NCBI RefSeq assembly: GCF_000013665.1
Contig: NC_007912.1
Location: forward strand, 1,660,501 to 1,724,500
Source of the DNA: Saccharophagus degradans 2-40
GTDB lineage: Bacteria > Pseudomonadota > Gammaproteobacteria > Pseudomonadales > Cellvibrionaceae
Direction: 5' to 3'
DNA: 64,000 nucleotides
In this document: one piece after another, positions 1 to 15,000 of the stretch
Layout of the letters: the number at the start of each line of letters is the position of its first letter
Numbering within the stretch: position 1 is the stretch's first letter
The notes under the pieces: generated by a model
What the model saw: the letters and a program-made list of their open reading frames with translations, nothing else
Told to the model about the DNA's origin: nothing
Databases searched by the model: none
Program-made: the position numbers and the translations under genes

Positions 1-3000
1 ACGTTTACATTTAACCCTGCCCCAAATTATAACGGCCCAGTTGAATTTTCTTACACCATAAGCGATGGGCAAGGCGGTGAGATTCAAAACACTGCCACCT
101 TGATTGTTACCCCTGTAAACGACGCGCCGACCGCTGTTGGCGATGGGGTTGTTTCTACTGATGCAAATGTTCCTGTAACCGTGAACGTGCTTGCTAATGA
201 TTTTGACGTGGACGGCGATGAGATTTCGATAGTAAGTGCAGAAGCTAATCAAGGCACCGTGACAGTTAATGCCGACGGCACGCTTACTTATACTCCGAAT
301 GAGGACTTTGTAGGGCGTGATGTGCTCTCTTACACCATCACTGATGGAAATGGTAATACATCCACTTCCTTTGCATTGGTGAATATTGTTGTTGGTAACA
401 ACGCGCCTCAGCTAGGCGATGATGCAACTGTAAACGTTAATGAAAACGAAACGGCTGTAGGTAATTTTGCTGCTACAGATGCTGATGGCGACACTATTAC
501 TTACTCGCTCGAAGGGGCTGATGCCAATTTATTCACAATTGATGCATTGGGGAATTTGAGTTTTGTTACTGCGCCAGATTTTGAAACAAATGCAGGCCCT
601 TTTAATGTTGTAGTAACGGCTACAGATAATGGCTTAGGCAATTTATCAGATAGTCAGTCTATTACTATTAACGTATTAGACGTTAACGAAAATAATGACC
701 CTAATATTGCACCAGTGGTAGAAGCTGCGCTTACCGTTGATGGTAACGAGGATGATGCACCACTAGTTTTAGATTTGTTGCAAGGCGCAACCGATGCGGA
801 AGGCGATACATTAAGTGTTTCTGGTGTCGTTTTAGAAGGCGGTAATGCGGTAGGCGTAACGCAGGTTGGAAACAACTTTGAGATAAACCCTGATGCTTAT
901 AACCATTTAGCTAATGGTGAAACTGAAACAATCGCGTACCGATATACCATATCTGACGGCAATGGGGGAAGCGTAGAGCAAACCGCCACCATTATTATCT
1001 CTGGTACAAATGACGCCCCGCAAGTTTCAGCTAGTTTATTGTCTGTTGCAGTCGACACAGACTCTGCCTTTAATTTGAATTTGTTAGTTGGTGCAACAGA
1101 TGCAGAATCTGATGTGCTAACGGTTTCTAATTTTACACTTGTTTCTGGTGACGACTCCGGAATTGTTTTAAACGGTAACCAGCTTAGTGTTAATCCTCAA
1201 GCTTACGCACACTTACAAAACGCCGAGCAAGAAAACGTCGTCTTTAATTATGTTATCGACGATGGTAATGGCGGCACAATAAATCAGGCAGCCACCATTA
1301 CCATTACCGGAACCAACAATACACCTGAGGTCACTTCTGCTATTGTTGCTAACGCGAACGAAGATGATGCACTACTTAGCCTCGACTTGTTGGCCGGCGC
1401 GAGCGATGTGGAAGGTGATGCGCTCAATGTTAATAACTTAACGTTAGTGAGTGGTGATGCCTCGGGCATAACGGTTTCTGGTAATTCATTAAACATCGAT
1501 CCAAATGCCTACAACGCTTTGGCCGCTGGCGAAAGCGAAGTCATTACCTACAGCTACGATGTTGAAGATGGTAATGGCGGCAGCGTTGCACAAACGGCAA
1601 CGATCACCATTACCGGTTCCAACGATGCGCCAACAGTAAGCAGCGCAGTAACAAGTTCTGCAAGTGAAGACGATGCGGCTTACTCGTTAGATTTATTAAC
1701 AAATGCAGGCGATGCCGATAGTAGTGATACGCTCAACGTTAATAACCTAACCCTAGTAAGTGGTGATGCATCTGGCGTAACGGTTTCTGGCAATGCATTA
1801 AGCATCGATCCAAATGCTTACAACGCTTTAGCCGTTGGCGAAAGCGAAGTCATTACCTACAGCTACGATGTTGAAGATGGTAATGGCGGCAGTGTTGCAC
1901 AAACCGCAACGATCACCATTACTGGCTCAAACGATGCGCCAACCGTTTCTTCTGCGGTTACAAGTTCTGCAAGTGAAGACGATGCGGCTTACTCGCTAAA
2001 CCTATTAAGTAATGCTAGCGATGCAGACAGCAGCGATGCGCTCAATGTTAATAACCTAACCTTAGTAAGTGGCGATGCTTCTGGCGTAACCGTTTCTGGA
2101 AACTCGCTCAGTATTGATCCAAATGCTTACAACGCTTTGGCCGCTGGTGAAAGCGAATTCATTACCTATAGCTACGACGTTGAAGATGGTAATGGCGGCA
2201 GTGTTGCGCAAACGGCAACGATCACCATTACCGGTTCAAACGATGCGCCAACCGTTTCTTCTGCGGTTACAAGTTCTGCAAGCGAAGATGATGCAGCTTA
2301 CTCGTTGGATCTATTAACAAACGCAAGTGACGCGGATAGCAGCGACACCCTTAATGTTAATAACTTAACATTGGTAAGTGGCGACGCTTCAGGTGTAACG
2401 GTTTCTGGCAATTCGCTCAGTATCGATCCAAATGCTTACAACGCTTTAGCCTCAGGCGAAAGCGAAGTCATTACCTATAGCTACGACGTTGAAGATGGTA
2501 ATGGCGGCAGTGTTGCGCAAACGGCTACGATCACTATTACAAGTTCCAACGATGCGCCGACAGTAAGTAGTGCAGTAACTAGTTCTGCCAGCGAAGATGA
2601 TGCGGCTTACTCGTTAGATCTATTGGCTAACGCGAGCGATGTTGATAGCAGCGATGCGCTCAATGTTAATAACCTAACCTTAGTAAGTGGCGATGCCTCG
2701 GGCGTAACAGTATCGGGTAATTCATTAAGCATTGACCCAAATGCTTACAACGCTTTGGCCGTTGGCGAAAGCGAAGTGATTACCTACAGCTACGATGTTG
2801 AAGATGGTAATGGCGGCAGCGTTGCGCAAACTGCAACGATCACTATTACGGGTTCCAACGATACGCCAACGGTTTCTTCTGCTGTAACCAGCACAGCTTC
2901 TGAAGATGATGCGGCTTACTCGTTAGATTTATTGGCTAACGCAAGCGATGCGGATAGCAGCGATACGCTCAACGTTAATAACCTAACCTTAGTAAGTGGT

Positions 3001-6000
3001 GATGCTTCTGGCGTAACCGTTTCTGGCAACTCGCTCAGTATCGATCCAAATACTTACAACGCTTTGGCCGCTGGCGAAAGCGAAGTCATTACCTACAGCT
3101 ACGATGTTGAAGATGGTAATGGCGGCAGTGTTGCGCAAACCGCGACGATCACTATTACCGGTTCCAACGATGCGCCGACAGTAAGCAGTGCAGTAACAAG
3201 TTCTGCAAGTGAAGATGACGCGGCTTACTCGCTCGATTTATTAACAAACGCTAGCGATGCCGATAGTAGCGATACGCTTAATGTTAATAACTTAACGCTA
3301 GTAAGTGGTGATGCTTCTGGCATAACGGTTTCTGGCAGCTCGCTCAGTATTGATCCAAATGCTTACAACGCTTTAGCCTCAGGCGAAAGCGAAGTCATTA
3401 CCTACAGCTATGATGTTGAAGACGGTAACGGCGGCAGCGTTGCGCAAACCGCAACGATCACTATTACAGGTTCAAATGATGCGCCGACAGTTTCATCTGC
3501 TGTAACCAGCACAGCTTCTGAAGATGACGCGGCTTACTCGTTAGATTTATTAGCAAATGCTAGTGATGCCGATAGCAGCGATACGCTCAATGTAAATAAC
3601 TTAACGTTAGTGGGTGGTGATGCCTCGGGAGTAACAGTTTCAGGCAACTCATTAAGCATCGATCCAAATGCTTACAACGCTTTAGCCTCAGGCGAAAGCG
3701 AAGTCATTACCTACAGCTACGACGTTGAAGACGGTAATGGTGGCAGTGTTGCACAAACTGCGACGATCACTATTACCGGTTCAAATGATGCACCGACAGT
3801 GAGCAGTGCAGTGACTTCAACTGCAAGCGAAGACGATGCTTCGTACTCATTAGATTTATTAACTAACGCGAGCGATGTTGACAGCAGCGATACGCTCAAC
3901 GTTAATAACCTAACTTTAGTAAGTGGCGATGCTTCTGGCGTAACCGTTTCTGGAAACTCGCTCAGTATCGATCCAAATGCTTACAACGCTTTGGCCGCAG
4001 GTGAAAGCGAAGTCATTACCTACAGCTACGACGTTGAAGATGGTAACGGTGGCAGTGTTGCGCAAACGGCCACGATCACTATTACCGGTTCAAACGATGC
4101 ACCAACGGTTTCTTCTGCGGTTACATCATTAGCTAATGAAGCTGATGCTGCATACTCATTAGATCTTTTGGTTAATGTGTCCGATCCTGATGTATCTGAC
4201 GTACTGAATGTTTCCAATGTGACGTTAGTCAGTGGCGATGCTTCAGGGATTACGATAAATGGAAATAGCTTGGATGTTGATCCTAGCGCTTATAGCGCTC
4301 TAGCTTCGGGTGAAAGCGAGGTAGTAACTTATAGCTACGATATTTTGGACGGTAACGGCGGGACTGTCTCTCAGACCGCAACAATAACCATCACCGGTGA
4401 TAACGCAGCACCTACAGTAAGTGCTGCGGTAACGAGCAGTGCATCTGAAGATGATAGCGCTTATTCCGTAGATCTTTTGGAAAATGCATCGGACGATGAT
4501 GCGAGTAATACTCTAAATGTAAATAACCTCACATTAACTTCGGGAGATGCTTCCGGTATAACGGTTAATGGAAATACTTTAGATGTAACCCCTAATGCTT
4601 ATAACGCTTTGGCCGTTGGCGAAAGCGAAGTCATTACCTACAGCTACGACGTTGAAGATGGTAATGGCGGCAGCGTTGCACAAACGGCAACGATCACTAT
4701 TACCGGCTCAAACGATGCGCCAACGGTTTCTTCTGCGGTTACATCATTAGCTAATGAAGCTGATGCTGCATACTCATTAGATCTTTTGGTTAATGCGTCC
4801 GATCCTGATGCATCTGACGTACTGAATGTTTCCAATGTGACGTTAGTCAGTGGCGATGCTTCAGGGATTACGATAAATGGAAATAGCTTGGATGTTGATC
4901 CTAGCGCTTATAGCGCTCTAGCTTCGGGTGAAAGCGAGGTAGTAACTTATAGCTACGATATTTTGGACGGTAACGGCGGGACTGTCTCTCAGACCGCAAC
5001 AATAACCATCACCGGTGATAACGCAGCACCTACAGTAAGTGCTGCGGTAACGAGCAGTGCATCTGAAGATGATAGCGCTTATTCCGTAGATCTTTTGGAA
5101 AATGCATCGGACGATGATGCGAGTAATACTCTAAATGTAAATAACCTCACATTAACTTCGGGAGATGCTTCCGGTATTACGGTTAATGGAAATACTTTAG
5201 ATGTAGCCCCTAATGCTTATAACGCTTTGGCCGTTGGCGAAAGCGAAGTCATTACCTATAGCTACGATGTTGAAGATGGTAATGGTGGAAGTGTTGCACA
5301 AACGGCTACGATCACTATTGCCGGTTCAAATGATGCACCGACAGTGAGCAGTGCAGTGACTTCAACTGCAAGCGAAGACGATGCTTCGTACTCATTAGAT
5401 TTATTAACTAACGCGAGCGATGTTGACAGCAGCGATACGCTCAACGTTAATAACCTAACTTTAGTAAGTGGCGATGCTTCTGGCGTAACCGTTTCTGGAA
5501 ACTCGCTCAGTATCGATCCAAATGCTTACAACGCTTTAGCCTCAGGCGAAAGCGAAGTCATTACCTACAGCTACGACGTTGAAGATGGTAACGGCGGCAG
5601 TGTTGCGCAAACGGCTACGATCACTATTACCGGTTCAAACGATGCGCCGACAGTAAGTAGTGCAGTGACTTCAACTGCAAGTGAAGATGATGCGGCTTAC
5701 TCGCTCAATCTATTAACAAACGCTAGCGATGCCGATAGCAGTGATACGCTCAATGTAAATAATTTAACCCTAGTAAGTGGCGATGCCTCGGGTGTTACTG
5801 TATCGGGTAATTCATTAAGCATCGATCCAAATGCCTACAACGCTTTGGCTGTTGGTGAAAGCGAAGTCATTACCTACAGCTACGACGTTGAAGATGGTAA
5901 CGGCGGCAGCGTTGCACAAACCGCGACGATCACCATTACCGGCTCAAACGATGCGCCAACGGTTTCTTCTGCTGTAACCAGCACAGCTTCTGAAAACGAT

Positions 6001-9000
6001 GCGGCTTACTTGTTAGATTTATTAACGAATGCTAGTGACGCCGATAGTAGCGATACGCTTAATGTTAATAACTTAACGTTAGTAAGTGGCGATGCTTCTG
6101 GCGTAACCGTTTCTGGAAACTCGCTCAGTATCGATCCAAATGCTTACAACGCTTTGGCCGCAGGTGAAAGCGAAGTCATTACCTACAGCTACGACGTTGA
6201 AGATGGTAACGGTGGCAGTGTTGCGCAAACCGCAACGATCACCATCACGGGCTCAAACGATGCACCGACTGTAAGCAGTACAGTGGCTTCAACTGCAAGT
6301 GAAGATGATGCGGCTTACTCGCTCAATCTATTAACAAACGCTAGCGATGCCGATAGCAGTGATACGCTCAATGTAAATAATTTAACCCTAGTAAGTGGCG
6401 ATGCCTCGGGTGTTACTGTATCGGGTAATTCATTAAGCATCGATCCAAATGCCTACAACGCTTTAGCCTCAGGCGAAAGCGAAGTTATTACTTATAGCTA
6501 CGACGTTGAAGATGGTAATGGCGGCAGTGTTGCGCAAACCGCGACGATTACAATTACCGGTTCAAACGATGCGCCAACGGTTTCTTCTGCGGTTACAAGT
6601 TCTGCCAGCGAAGACGATGCGGCTTACTCGCTAAATCTTTTAAGTAATGCAAGCGATGCTGATAGTAGTGATACCTTGTCAGTTACTAATCTTGTACTTG
6701 ATAGCGGTGATGCATCGGGTGTAACGGTTTCAGGCAACTCATTAAGCATCGATCCAAATGCTTACAACGCTTTGGCCGTTGGCGAAAGCGAAGTCATTAC
6801 CTATAGCTACGATGTTGAAGATGGTAATGGTGGAAGTGTTGCACAAACGGCTACGATCACTATTGCCGGTTCAAATGATGCACCGACAGTGAGCAGTGCA
6901 GTGACTTCAACTGCAAGTGAAGACGATGCGGCTTACTCGCTCAATTTATCAACAAACGCTAGCGATGCGGATAGCAGCGATACGCTCAACGTTAATAACC
7001 TAACCTTAGTAAGTGGTGATGCTTCTGGCGTAACCGTTTCTGGCAACTCGCTCAGTATCGATCCAAATACTTACAACGCTTTGGCCGCTGGCGAAAGCGA
7101 AGTCATTACCTACAGCTACGATGTTGAAGATGGTAATGGCGGAAGTGTTGCGCAAACGGCAACGATCACTATTACAGGTTCAAATGATGCGCCAACCGTT
7201 TCTTCTGCGGTTACAAGTTCTGCAAGTGAAGACGATGCGGCTTACTCGCTAAACCTATTAAGTAATGCAAGTGATGCTGATAGTAGTGATACGTTGTCAG
7301 TTACTAACCTTGTGCTCGATAGCGGTGATGCTTCAGGCATAACCGTTTCTGGTAATTCATTAAGCATTGATCCAAATGCTTACAACGCTTTGGCCACTGG
7401 CGAAAGCGAAGTCATTACCTACAGCTACGACGTTGAAGACGGCAATGGCGGTAGTGTTGCGCAAACCGCGACGATCACTATTACAGGTTCAAATGATGCG
7501 CCAACCGTTTCTTCTGCGGTTACAAGTTCTGCAAGTGAAGACGATGCGGCTTACTCGTTAGATCTATTAACAAGTGCAAGTGATGCTGATAGCAGTGATA
7601 CCTTGTCAGTTGCTAATCTTGTACTTGATAGCGGTGATGCATCGGGTGTAACGGTTTCAGGCAACTCATTAAGCATCGATCCAAATGCTTACAACGCTTT
7701 GGCCGTTGGCGAAAGCGAAGTCATTACCTATAGCTACGACGTTGAAGATGGTAATGGCGGCAGCGTTGCGCAAACCGCGACGATCACTATTACAGGTTCA
7801 AATGATGCGCCGACAGTTTCATCTGCTGTAACCAGCACAGCTTCTGAAGATGACGCGGCTTACTCGCTAAATCTTTTAAGTAATGCAAGCGATGCTGATA
7901 GTAGTGATACCTTGTCAGTTACTAATCTTGTACTTGATAGCGGTGATGCGTCGGGTGTAACGGTTTCTGGTAACTCGCTTAGCATCGATCCAAATGCCTA
8001 CAACGCTTTGGCCTCTGGCGAAAGCGAAGTCATTACCTACAGCTACGACGTTGAAGACGGTAACGGCGGAAGTGTTGCGCAAACCGCAACGATCACTATT
8101 ACCGGCTCAAACGATGCGCCAACCGTTTCTTCTGCGGTTACAAGTTCTGCAAGCGAAGATGATGCAGCTTACTCGTTGGATCTATTAACAAACGCAAGTG
8201 ACGCGGATACCAGCGACACCCTTAATGTTAATAACTTAACATTGGTAAGTGGCGATGCCTCGGGCATAACGGTTTCTGGTAATGCATTAAGCATCGATCC
8301 AAATGCTTACAATGCTTTGGCCGCTGGCGAAAGCGAAGTTATTACTTATAGCTACGACGTTGAAGATGGTAATGGCGGCAGTGTTGCGCAAACGGCAACG
8401 ATCACCATTACCGGTTCAAACGATGCGCCAACCGTTTCTTCTGCGGTTACAAGTTCTGCAAGCGAAGATGACGCGGCTTACTCGCTCGACCTATTAACAA
8501 ACGCAAGCGATGCTGATAGTAGCGACACCCTTAATGTTAATAACTTAACGCTAGTAAGTGGCGATGCATCAGGCGTAACCGTTTCTGGTAATTCATTAAG
8601 CATCGATCCAAATGCCTACAACGCTTTGGCTGTTGGTGAAAGCGAAGTCATTACCTACAGCTACGACGTTGAAGATGGTAACGGCGGCAGTGTTGCGCAA
8701 ACGGCTACGATCACTATTACCGGTTCAAACGATGCGCCGACAGTAAGTAGTGCAGTGACTTCAACTGCAAGTGAAGACGATGCGGCTTACTCGCTAAACC
8801 TATTAAGTAATGCTAGCGATGCTGACAGCAGCGATGCGCTCAATGTTAATAACCTAACCTTAGTAAGTGGCGATGCTTCTGGCATAACGGTTTCAGGTAA
8901 CTCATTAAGCATTGATCCAAATGCTTACAACGCTTTGGCCGCTGGCGAAAGCGAAGTTATTACTTATAGCTACGATGTTGAAGATGGTAACGGCGGCAAC

Positions 9001-12000
9001 GTTGCACAAACCGCAACGATCACTATTACCGGTTCAAATGATGCGCCAACTGTTTCTGCTGCTGTAACCAGCACAGCTTCCGAAGATGACGCGGCTTACT
9101 CGCTCGACCTATTAACAAACGCAAGCGATGCCGATAGTAGCGACACCCTTAATGTTAATAACTTAACGCTAGTAAGTGGCGATGCATCAGGCATAACCGT
9201 TTCTGGAAACTCGCTCAGTATCGATCCAAATGCTTACAATGCTTTGGCGTCAGGCGAAAGCGAAGTCATTACCTACAGCTACGACGTTGAAGATGGTAAC
9301 GGTGGAAGTGTTGCACAAACCGCGACGATCACCATCACGGGCTCAAATGATGCGCCGACAGTAAGCAGCGCAGTAACAAGTTCTGCCAGCGAAGATGACG
9401 CGGCTTACTCGCTAAATCTTTTAAGTAATGCAAGCGATGCTGATAGTAGTGATACCTTGTCAGTTACTAATCTTGTGCTCGATAGCGGTGATGCATCGGG
9501 CATAACGGTTTCTGGTAATTCGCTTAGCATCGATCCAAATGCCTACAACGCTTTAGCCGTTGGCGAAAGCGAAGTCATTACCTACAGCTACGATGTTGAA
9601 GATGGTAATGGCGGCAGCGTTGCGCAAACTGCAACGATCACTATTACGGGTTCCAACGATACGCCAACGGTTTCTTCTGCTGTAACCAGCACAGCTTCTG
9701 AAGACGATGCAGCTTACTCGCTAAACCTATTAAGTAATGCAAGTGATGCTGACAGCAGCGATGCGCTCAATGTTAGTAACCTAACCTTAGTAAGTGGCGA
9801 TGCCTCGGGCGTAACAGTATCGGGTAATTCATTAAGCATTGATCCAAATGCTTACAACGCTTTGGCCGCTGGCGAAAGCGAAGTCATTACCTACAGCTAC
9901 GATGTTGAAGACGGTAACGGCGGCAGCGTTGCACAAACGGCAACGATCACCATTACTGGCTCAAACGATGCGCCAACAGTAAGCAGTGCAGTAACAAGTT
10001 CTGCCAGCGAAGATGACGCGGCTTACTCATTAGATTTATTAACTAACGCGAGCGATGTTGATAGTAGCGATTCGCTCAACGTTAATAACTTAACTTTAGT
10101 AAGCGGCGATGCATCAGGCATAACCGTTTCTGGTAATTCATTAAGTATCGATCCAAATGCCTACAACGCTTTGGCCGCTGGCGAAAGCGAAGTGATTACC
10201 TATAGCTACGACGTTGAAGATGGTAACGGCGGCAGCGTTGCACAAACCGCGACGATCACCATTACCGGCTCAAACGATGCGCCAACGGTTTCTTCTGCTG
10301 TAACCAGCACAGCTTCTGAAAACGATGCGGCTTACTTGTTAGATTTATTAACGAATGCTAGTGACGCCGATAGTAGCGATACGCTTAATGTTAATAACTT
10401 AACGTTAGTAAGTGGCGATGCTTCTGGCGTAACCGTTTCTGGAAACTCGCTCAGTATCGATCCAAATGCTTACAACGCTTTAGCCTCAGGCGAAAGCGAA
10501 GTCATTACCTACAGCTACGACGTTGAAGATGGTAACGGTGGAAGTGTTGCACAAACCGCGACGATCACCATCACGGGCTCAAATGATGCGCCGACAGTAA
10601 GCAGCGCAGTAACAAGTTCTGCCAGCGAAGATGACGCGGCTTACTCGCTAAATCTTTTAAGTAATGCAAGCGATGCTGATAGTAGTGATACCTTGTCAGT
10701 TACTAATCTTGTGCTCGATAGCGGTGATGCATCGGGCATAACGGTTTCTGGTAATTCGCTTAGCATCGATCCAAATGCCTACAACGCTTTAGCCGTTGGC
10801 GAAAGCGAAGTCATTACCTACAGCTACGATGTTGAAGATGGTAATGGCGGCAGCGTTGCGCAAACTGCAACGATCACTATTACGGGTTCCAACGATACGC
10901 CAACGGTTTCTTCTGCTGTAACCAGCACAGCTTCTGAAGACGATGCAGCTTACTCGCTAAACCTATTAAGTAATGCAAGTGATGCTGACAGCAGCGATGC
11001 GCTCAATGTTAGTAACCTAACCTTAGTAAGTGGCGATGCCTCGGGCGTAACAGTATCGGGTAATTCATTAAGCATTGATCCAAATGCTTACAACGCTTTG
11101 GCCGCTGGCGAAAGCGAAGTCATTACCTACAGCTACGATGTTGAAGACGGTAACGGCGGCAGCGTTGCACAAACGGCAACGATCACCATTACTGGCTCAA
11201 ACGATGCGCCAACAGTAAGCAGTGCAGTAACAAGTTCTGCCAGCGAAGATGACGCGGCTTACTCATTAGATTTATTAACTAACGCGAGCGATGTTGATAG
11301 TAGCGATTCGCTCAACGTTAATAACTTAACTTTAGTAAGCGGCGATGCATCAGGCATAACCGTTTCTGGTAATTCATTAAGTATCGATCCAAATGCCTAC
11401 AACGCTTTGGCCGTTGGCGAAAGCGAAGTCATTACCTATAGCTACGATGTTGAAGATGGTAATGGTGGAAGTGTTGCACAAACGGCTACGATCACTATTG
11501 CCGGTTCAAATGATGCACCGACAGTGAGCAGTGCAGTGACTTCAACTGCAAGCGAAGACGATGCTTCGTACTCATTAGATTTATTAACTAACGCGAGCGA
11601 TGTTGACAGCAGCGATACGCTCAACGTTAATAACCTAACTTTAGTAAGTGGCGATGCTTCTGGCGTAACCGTTTCTGGAAACTCGCTCAGTATCGATCCA
11701 AATGCTTACAACGCTTTAGCCTCAGGCGAAAGCGAAGTCATTACCTATAGCTACGACGTTGAAGATGGTAATGGCGGCAGTGTTGCGCAAACCGCAACGA
11801 TCACCATCACGGGCTCAAACGATGCACCGACTGTAAGCAGTACAGTGGCTTCAACTGCAAGTGAAGATGATGCGGCTTACTCGCTCAATCTATTAACAAA
11901 CGCTAGCGATGCCGATAGCAGTGATACGCTCAATGTAAATAATTTAACCCTAGTAAGTGGCGATGCCTCGGGTGTTACTGTATCGGGTAATTCATTAAGC

Positions 12001-15000
12001 ATCGATCCAAATGCCTACAACGCTTTGGCTGTTGGTGAAAGCGAAGTCATTACCTACAGCTACGACGTTGAAGATGGTAACGGCGGCAGCGTTGCACAAA
12101 CCGCGACGATCACCATTACCGGCTCAAACGATGCGCCAACGGTTTCTTCTGCTGTAACCAGCACAGCTTCTGAAAACGATGCGGCTTACTTGTTAGATTT
12201 ATTAACGAATGCTAGTGACGCCGATAGTAGCGATACGCTTAATGTTAATAACTTAACGTTAGTAAGTGGCGATGCTTCTGGCGTAACCGTTTCTGGAAAC
12301 TCGCTCAGTATCGATCCAAATGCTTACAACGCTTTGGCCGCAGGTGAAAGCGAAGTCATTACCTACAGCTACGACGTTGAAGATGGTAACGGTGGCAGTG
12401 TTGCGCAAACCGCAACGATCACCATCACGGGCTCAAACGATGCACCGACTGTAAGCAGTACAGTGGCTTCAACTGCAAGTGAAGATGATGCGGCTTACTC
12501 GCTCAATCTATTAACAAACGCTAGCGATGCCGATAGCAGTGATACGCTCAATGTAAATAATTTAACCCTAGTAAGTGGCGATGCCTCGGGTGTTACTGTA
12601 TCGGGTAATTCATTAAGCATCGATCCAAATGCCTACAACGCTTTAGCCTCAGGCGAAAGCGAAGTTATTACTTATAGCTACGACGTTGAAGATGGTAATG
12701 GCGGCAGTGTTGCGCAAACCGCGACGATTACAATTACCGGTTCAAACGATGCGCCAACGGTTTCTTCTGCGGTTACAAGTTCTGCAAGTGAAGACGATGC
12801 GGCTTACTCGTTAGATCTATTAACAAGTGCAAGTGATGCTGATAGCAGTGATACCTTGTCAGTTGCTAATCTTGTACTTGATAGCGGTGATGCATCGGGT
12901 GTAACGGTTTCAGGCAACTCATTAAGCATCGATCCAAATGCTTACAACGCTTTGGCCGTTGGCGAAAGCGAAGTCATTACCTATAGCTACGACGTTGAAG
13001 ATGGTAATGGCGGCAGCGTTGCGCAAACCGCGACGATCACTATTACAGGTTCAAATGATGCGCCGACAGTTTCATCTGCTGTAACCAGCACAGCTTCTGA
13101 AGATGACGCGGCTTACTCGCTAAATCTTTTAAGTAATGCAAGCGATGCTGATAGTAGTGATACCTTGTCAGTTACTAATCTTGTACTTGATAGCGGTGAT
13201 GCGTCGGGTGTAACGGTTTCTGGTAACTCGCTTAGCATCGATCCAAATGCCTACAACGCTTTGGCCTCTGGCGAAAGCGAAGTCATTACCTACAGCTACG
13301 ACGTTGAAGACGGTAACGGCGGAAGTGTTGCGCAAACGGCTACGATCACTATTACAGGTTCAAATGATGCGCCAACCGTTTCTTCTGCGGTTACAAGTTC
13401 TGCAAGTGAAGACGATGCGGCTTACTCGTTAGATCTATTAACAAGTGCAAGTGATGCTGATAGCAGTGATACCTTGTCAGTTGCTAATCTTGTACTTGAT
13501 AGCGGTGATGCATCGGGTGTAACGGTTTCAGGCAACTCATTAAGCATCGATCCAAATGCTTACAACGCTTTGGCCGTTGGCGAAAGCGAAGTCATTACCT
13601 ATAGCTACGACGTTGAAGATGGTAATGGCGGCAGCGTTGCGCAAACCGCGACGATCACTATTACAGGTTCAAATGATGCGCCGACAGTTTCATCTGCTGT
13701 AACCAGCACAGCTTCTGAAGATGACGCGGCTTACTCGCTAAATCTTTTAAGTAATGCAAGCGATGCTGATAGTAGTGATACCTTGTCAGTTACTAATCTT
13801 GTACTTGATAGCGGTGATGCGTCGGGTGTAACGGTTTCTGGTAACTCGCTTAGCATCGATCCAAATGCCTACAACGCTTTGGCCTCTGGCGAAAGCGAAG
13901 TCATTACCTACAGCTACGACGTTGAAGACGGTAACGGCGGAAGTGTTGCGCAAACCGCAACGATCACTATTACCGGCTCAAACGATGCGCCAACCGTTTC
14001 TTCTGCGGTTACAAGTTCTGCAAGCGAAGATGATGCAGCTTACTCGTTGGATCTATTAACAAACGCAAGTGACGCGGATACCAGCGACACCCTTAATGTT
14101 AATAACTTAACATTGGTAAGTGGCGATGCCTCGGGCATAACGGTTTCTGGTAATGCATTAAGCATCGATCCAAATGCTTACAATGCTTTGGCCGCTGGCG
14201 AAAGCGAAGTTATTACTTATAGCTACGACGTTGAAGATGGTAATGGCGGCAGTGTTGCGCAAACGGCAACGATCACCATTACCGGTTCAAACGATGCGCC
14301 AACCGTTTCTTCTGCGGTTACAAGTTCTGCAAGCGAAGATGACGCGGCTTACTCGCTCGACCTATTAACAAACGCAAGCGATGCTGATAGTAGCGACACC
14401 CTTAATGTTAATAACTTAACGCTAGTAAGTGGCGATGCATCAGGCGTAACCGTTTCTGGTAATTCATTAAGCATCGATCCAAATGCCTACAACGCTTTGG
14501 CTGTTGGTGAAAGCGAAGTCATTACCTACAGCTACGACGTTGAAGATGGTAACGGCGGCAGTGTTGCGCAAACGGCTACGATCACTATTACCGGTTCAAA
14601 CGATGCGCCGACAGTAAGTAGTGCAGTGACTTCAACTGCAAGTGAAGACGATGCGGCTTACTCGCTAAACCTATTAAGTAATGCTAGCGATGCTGACAGC
14701 AGCGATGCGCTCAATGTTAATAACCTAACCTTAGTAAGTGGCGATGCTTCTGGCATAACGGTTTCAGGTAACTCATTAAGCATTGATCCAAATGCTTACA
14801 ACGCTTTGGCCGCTGGCGAAAGCGAAGTTATTACTTATAGCTACGATGTTGAAGATGGTAACGGCGGCAACGTTGCACAAACCGCAACGATCACTATTAC
14901 CGGTTCAAATGATGCGCCAACTGTTTCTGCTGCTGTAACCAGCACAGCTTCCGAAGATGACGCGGCTTACTCGCTCGACCTATTAACAAACGCAAGCGAT

